Source of the DNA: Elusimicrobiota bacterium
Lineage (GTDB): Bacteria; Elusimicrobiota; Elusimicrobia; UBA1565; UBA9628
Assembly (NCBI GenBank): GCA_016194625.1
Contig: JACQBB010000022.1
Span: forward strand, 1-6,877
Direction of reading: 5' to 3'
Length of the DNA: 6,877 nt
Both the position numbers and the translations under genes were made by a program. The notes below the pieces were generated by a model that saw only the letters and a list, made by a program, of their open reading frames with translations, ran no database searches and was not told the origin of the DNA. The stretch's first letter is position 1, and each line of letters opens with the position of its first letter. Below are positions 6,346 through 6,877 of this stretch, piece after piece.

Positions 6346-6351
6346 GGGGGC

Positions 6352-6618
6352 ATGGCCGTCCTCCCCCTGCTGCTCGCGGCGCTGACGGCGGCCCCGGCCG
6401 GCGCCGAGGCGCTCCCGCCCTCGGCGTGGAGCGGGGCGGCGAGCGCCCCCGCCTTCCGCGCCGCGCAGGTCCTCGCCGACGGGGTCTACGAGTTCGCCTC
6501 CGGCGCGGTGCTCCGGCCCGTCCTCCCCGACGCGCTGTCCGCCCGCGTGGCCTCCGCGCCCGACGAGGACTCCGCCCCCGTCTTCGCCGCGCGCCTGCGC
6601 GCGCGCCAGGAGAATGCC
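6352..6618 (+). CDS. Putative small secreted protein with unresolved 3' end
   Basis: From ATG at 6352 this frame has G or C at the third position of every codon down to about 6612, the same bias as proven genes here, whereas other frames read as Arg/Pro/Gly-rich noise. The 89 residues given here begin with a hydrophobic Leu/Ala segment and a possible cleavage site near Ala-Gly-Ala (16-18), though the n-region lacks a positive charge. The rest (AWSGAASAPAF, VYEFASGAVL) is unrecognised. The frame has no stop: it stays open to the window edge, overlapping hydrolase copy 2 out of frame, where it loses all coding character. The given end is where coding signal stops, not a stop codon. Loss of one GC unit from (GC)5 at 6597-6606 would end it at TGA 6621-6623, overlapping the next ATG. 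It may be a frameshifted gene, a remnant or a sequencing error. Confidence 0.5.
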
Positions 6619-6619
6619 C

Positions 6620-6877
6620 ATGAAGCGCCTCGCCTCCCTTTTCGCCGCCCTGCTGCTCGCCGCGCCCGCCGGAGCCAAGCTGGTCAAGAAGGTCGTGGAC
6701 TACAAGGACGGCGACGTCGCCCTCCAGGGCTACGCGGTGTGGGACGACGGCTTCAAGGAAAAGCGGCCCGGCGTGCTGGTCGTGCACGAGTGGTGGGGCC
6801 ACGGCCCGTACGCGCGCAAGCGCGCCGAGATGCTGGCCCAGCAGGGCTACACCGCCTTCGCCCTCGACATGTACGGC
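6620..6877 (+). CDS. Exported dienelactone hydrolase family protein (copy 2), partial
   Basis: The first 86 residues of a second dienelactone hydrolase paralog, cut by the window end. It has the same signal-peptide layout as copy 1 (KR at 2-3, Ala-Gly-Ala near 17-19) and the VVHEWWGHGPYARKRAEML segment with the conserved Glu57. Identity to copy 1 is 69 of 86 residues, with 37 of 38 identical over residues 49-86. The catalytic Cys, Asp and His would lie beyond the window. AGGAG at 6608-6612 is seven bases before ATG 6620, which favours this start over an in-frame ATG at 6614 and aligns exactly with copy 1. It follows, and overlaps in another frame, the 6352 ORF, and is divergent from copy 1. 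Duplicate periplasmic hydrolases may differ in substrate or expression; this cannot be told here. Confidence 0.93.
   Translation, partial: MKRLASLFAALLLAAPAGAKLVKKVVDYKDGDVALQGYAVWDDGFKEKRPGVLVVHEWWGHGPYARKRAEMLAQQGYTAFALDMYG
6767..6877 (+). repeat. Inverted repeat arm within hydrolase copy 2
   Basis: Partner of 5945-6055: 106 of 111 bases identical in inverted orientation, with 711 bp between the arms. The right boundary is the window edge, so the true length is unknown. Confidence 0.85.

Noticed and set aside
6277..6687. Minus-strand 136-codon frame between the two hydrolases
   Set aside because: Gly/Arg-rich; the plus frame from 6352 has the expected third-position bias instead.
6203..6802. 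In-frame N-terminal extension of hydrolase copy 1
   Set aside because: The extension is Arg/Pro-rich shadow sequence that begins antisense to copy 2; AGGAGG and the signal peptide place the start at 6202.

Overview
The window is a GC-rich (about 70% by eye) stretch of a bacterial chromosome, almost entirely coding, with G/C at nearly every third codon position. Signal peptides on several products, a zinc-ribbon membrane protein and an Lgt-family membrane protein suggest a bacterium with an exported-protein compartment, probably diderm. I cannot name the phylum. Some start sites look leaderless, as is common in Deinococcus and Actinobacteria, but that does not identify the organism. There is no tRNA, rRNA, CRISPR array, transposase or phage gene.

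Layout: positions 23-1266 (+) hold a zinc-ribbon/membrane protein overlapping by one base (TGATG) an Lgt-like protein that lacks the usual catalytic residues. It converges with a minus-strand series that, in its own reading order, runs: exported dienelactone-hydrolase-family protein (6202-5432), hotdog thioesterase (5430-5011), an unrecognised 54-residue very basic protein (4961-4797), an unrecognised 736-residue secreted protein (4726-2516) and acetate kinase (2477-1215). The ends of the Lgt-like gene and ackA overlap by 52 bp. At the right edge a plus-strand ORF with no stop in its frame (from 6352) leads into a second dienelactone hydrolase paralog (from 6620) that leaves the window. The two hydrolase genes are divergent, and a 111-bp block is about 95% identical between them in inverted orientation.

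Three things stand out beyond the gene list. First, the three starts lacking a well-placed Shine-Dalgarno sequence and not coupled to an upstream gene (ackA, the 736-residue gene, the 6352 ORF) all have TAnnnT followed by exactly six bases and ATG, a leaderless-promoter arrangement. The SD-led genes carry their purine-rich SD in about the same place. Second, a CTAGGwCCTTnGG element occurs three times, only in non-coding or gene-end DNA, twice as an inverted pair, and holds every CTAG I could find in the window. Third, the 54-residue basic gene with a strong SD is easy to miss because of its size.

Functionally the genes do not form an obvious single pathway. Acetate kinase is central energy metabolism. 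The thioesterase and exported hydrolase are one base apart and probably cotranscribed. The two large or small unknowns between them have no assignable role.
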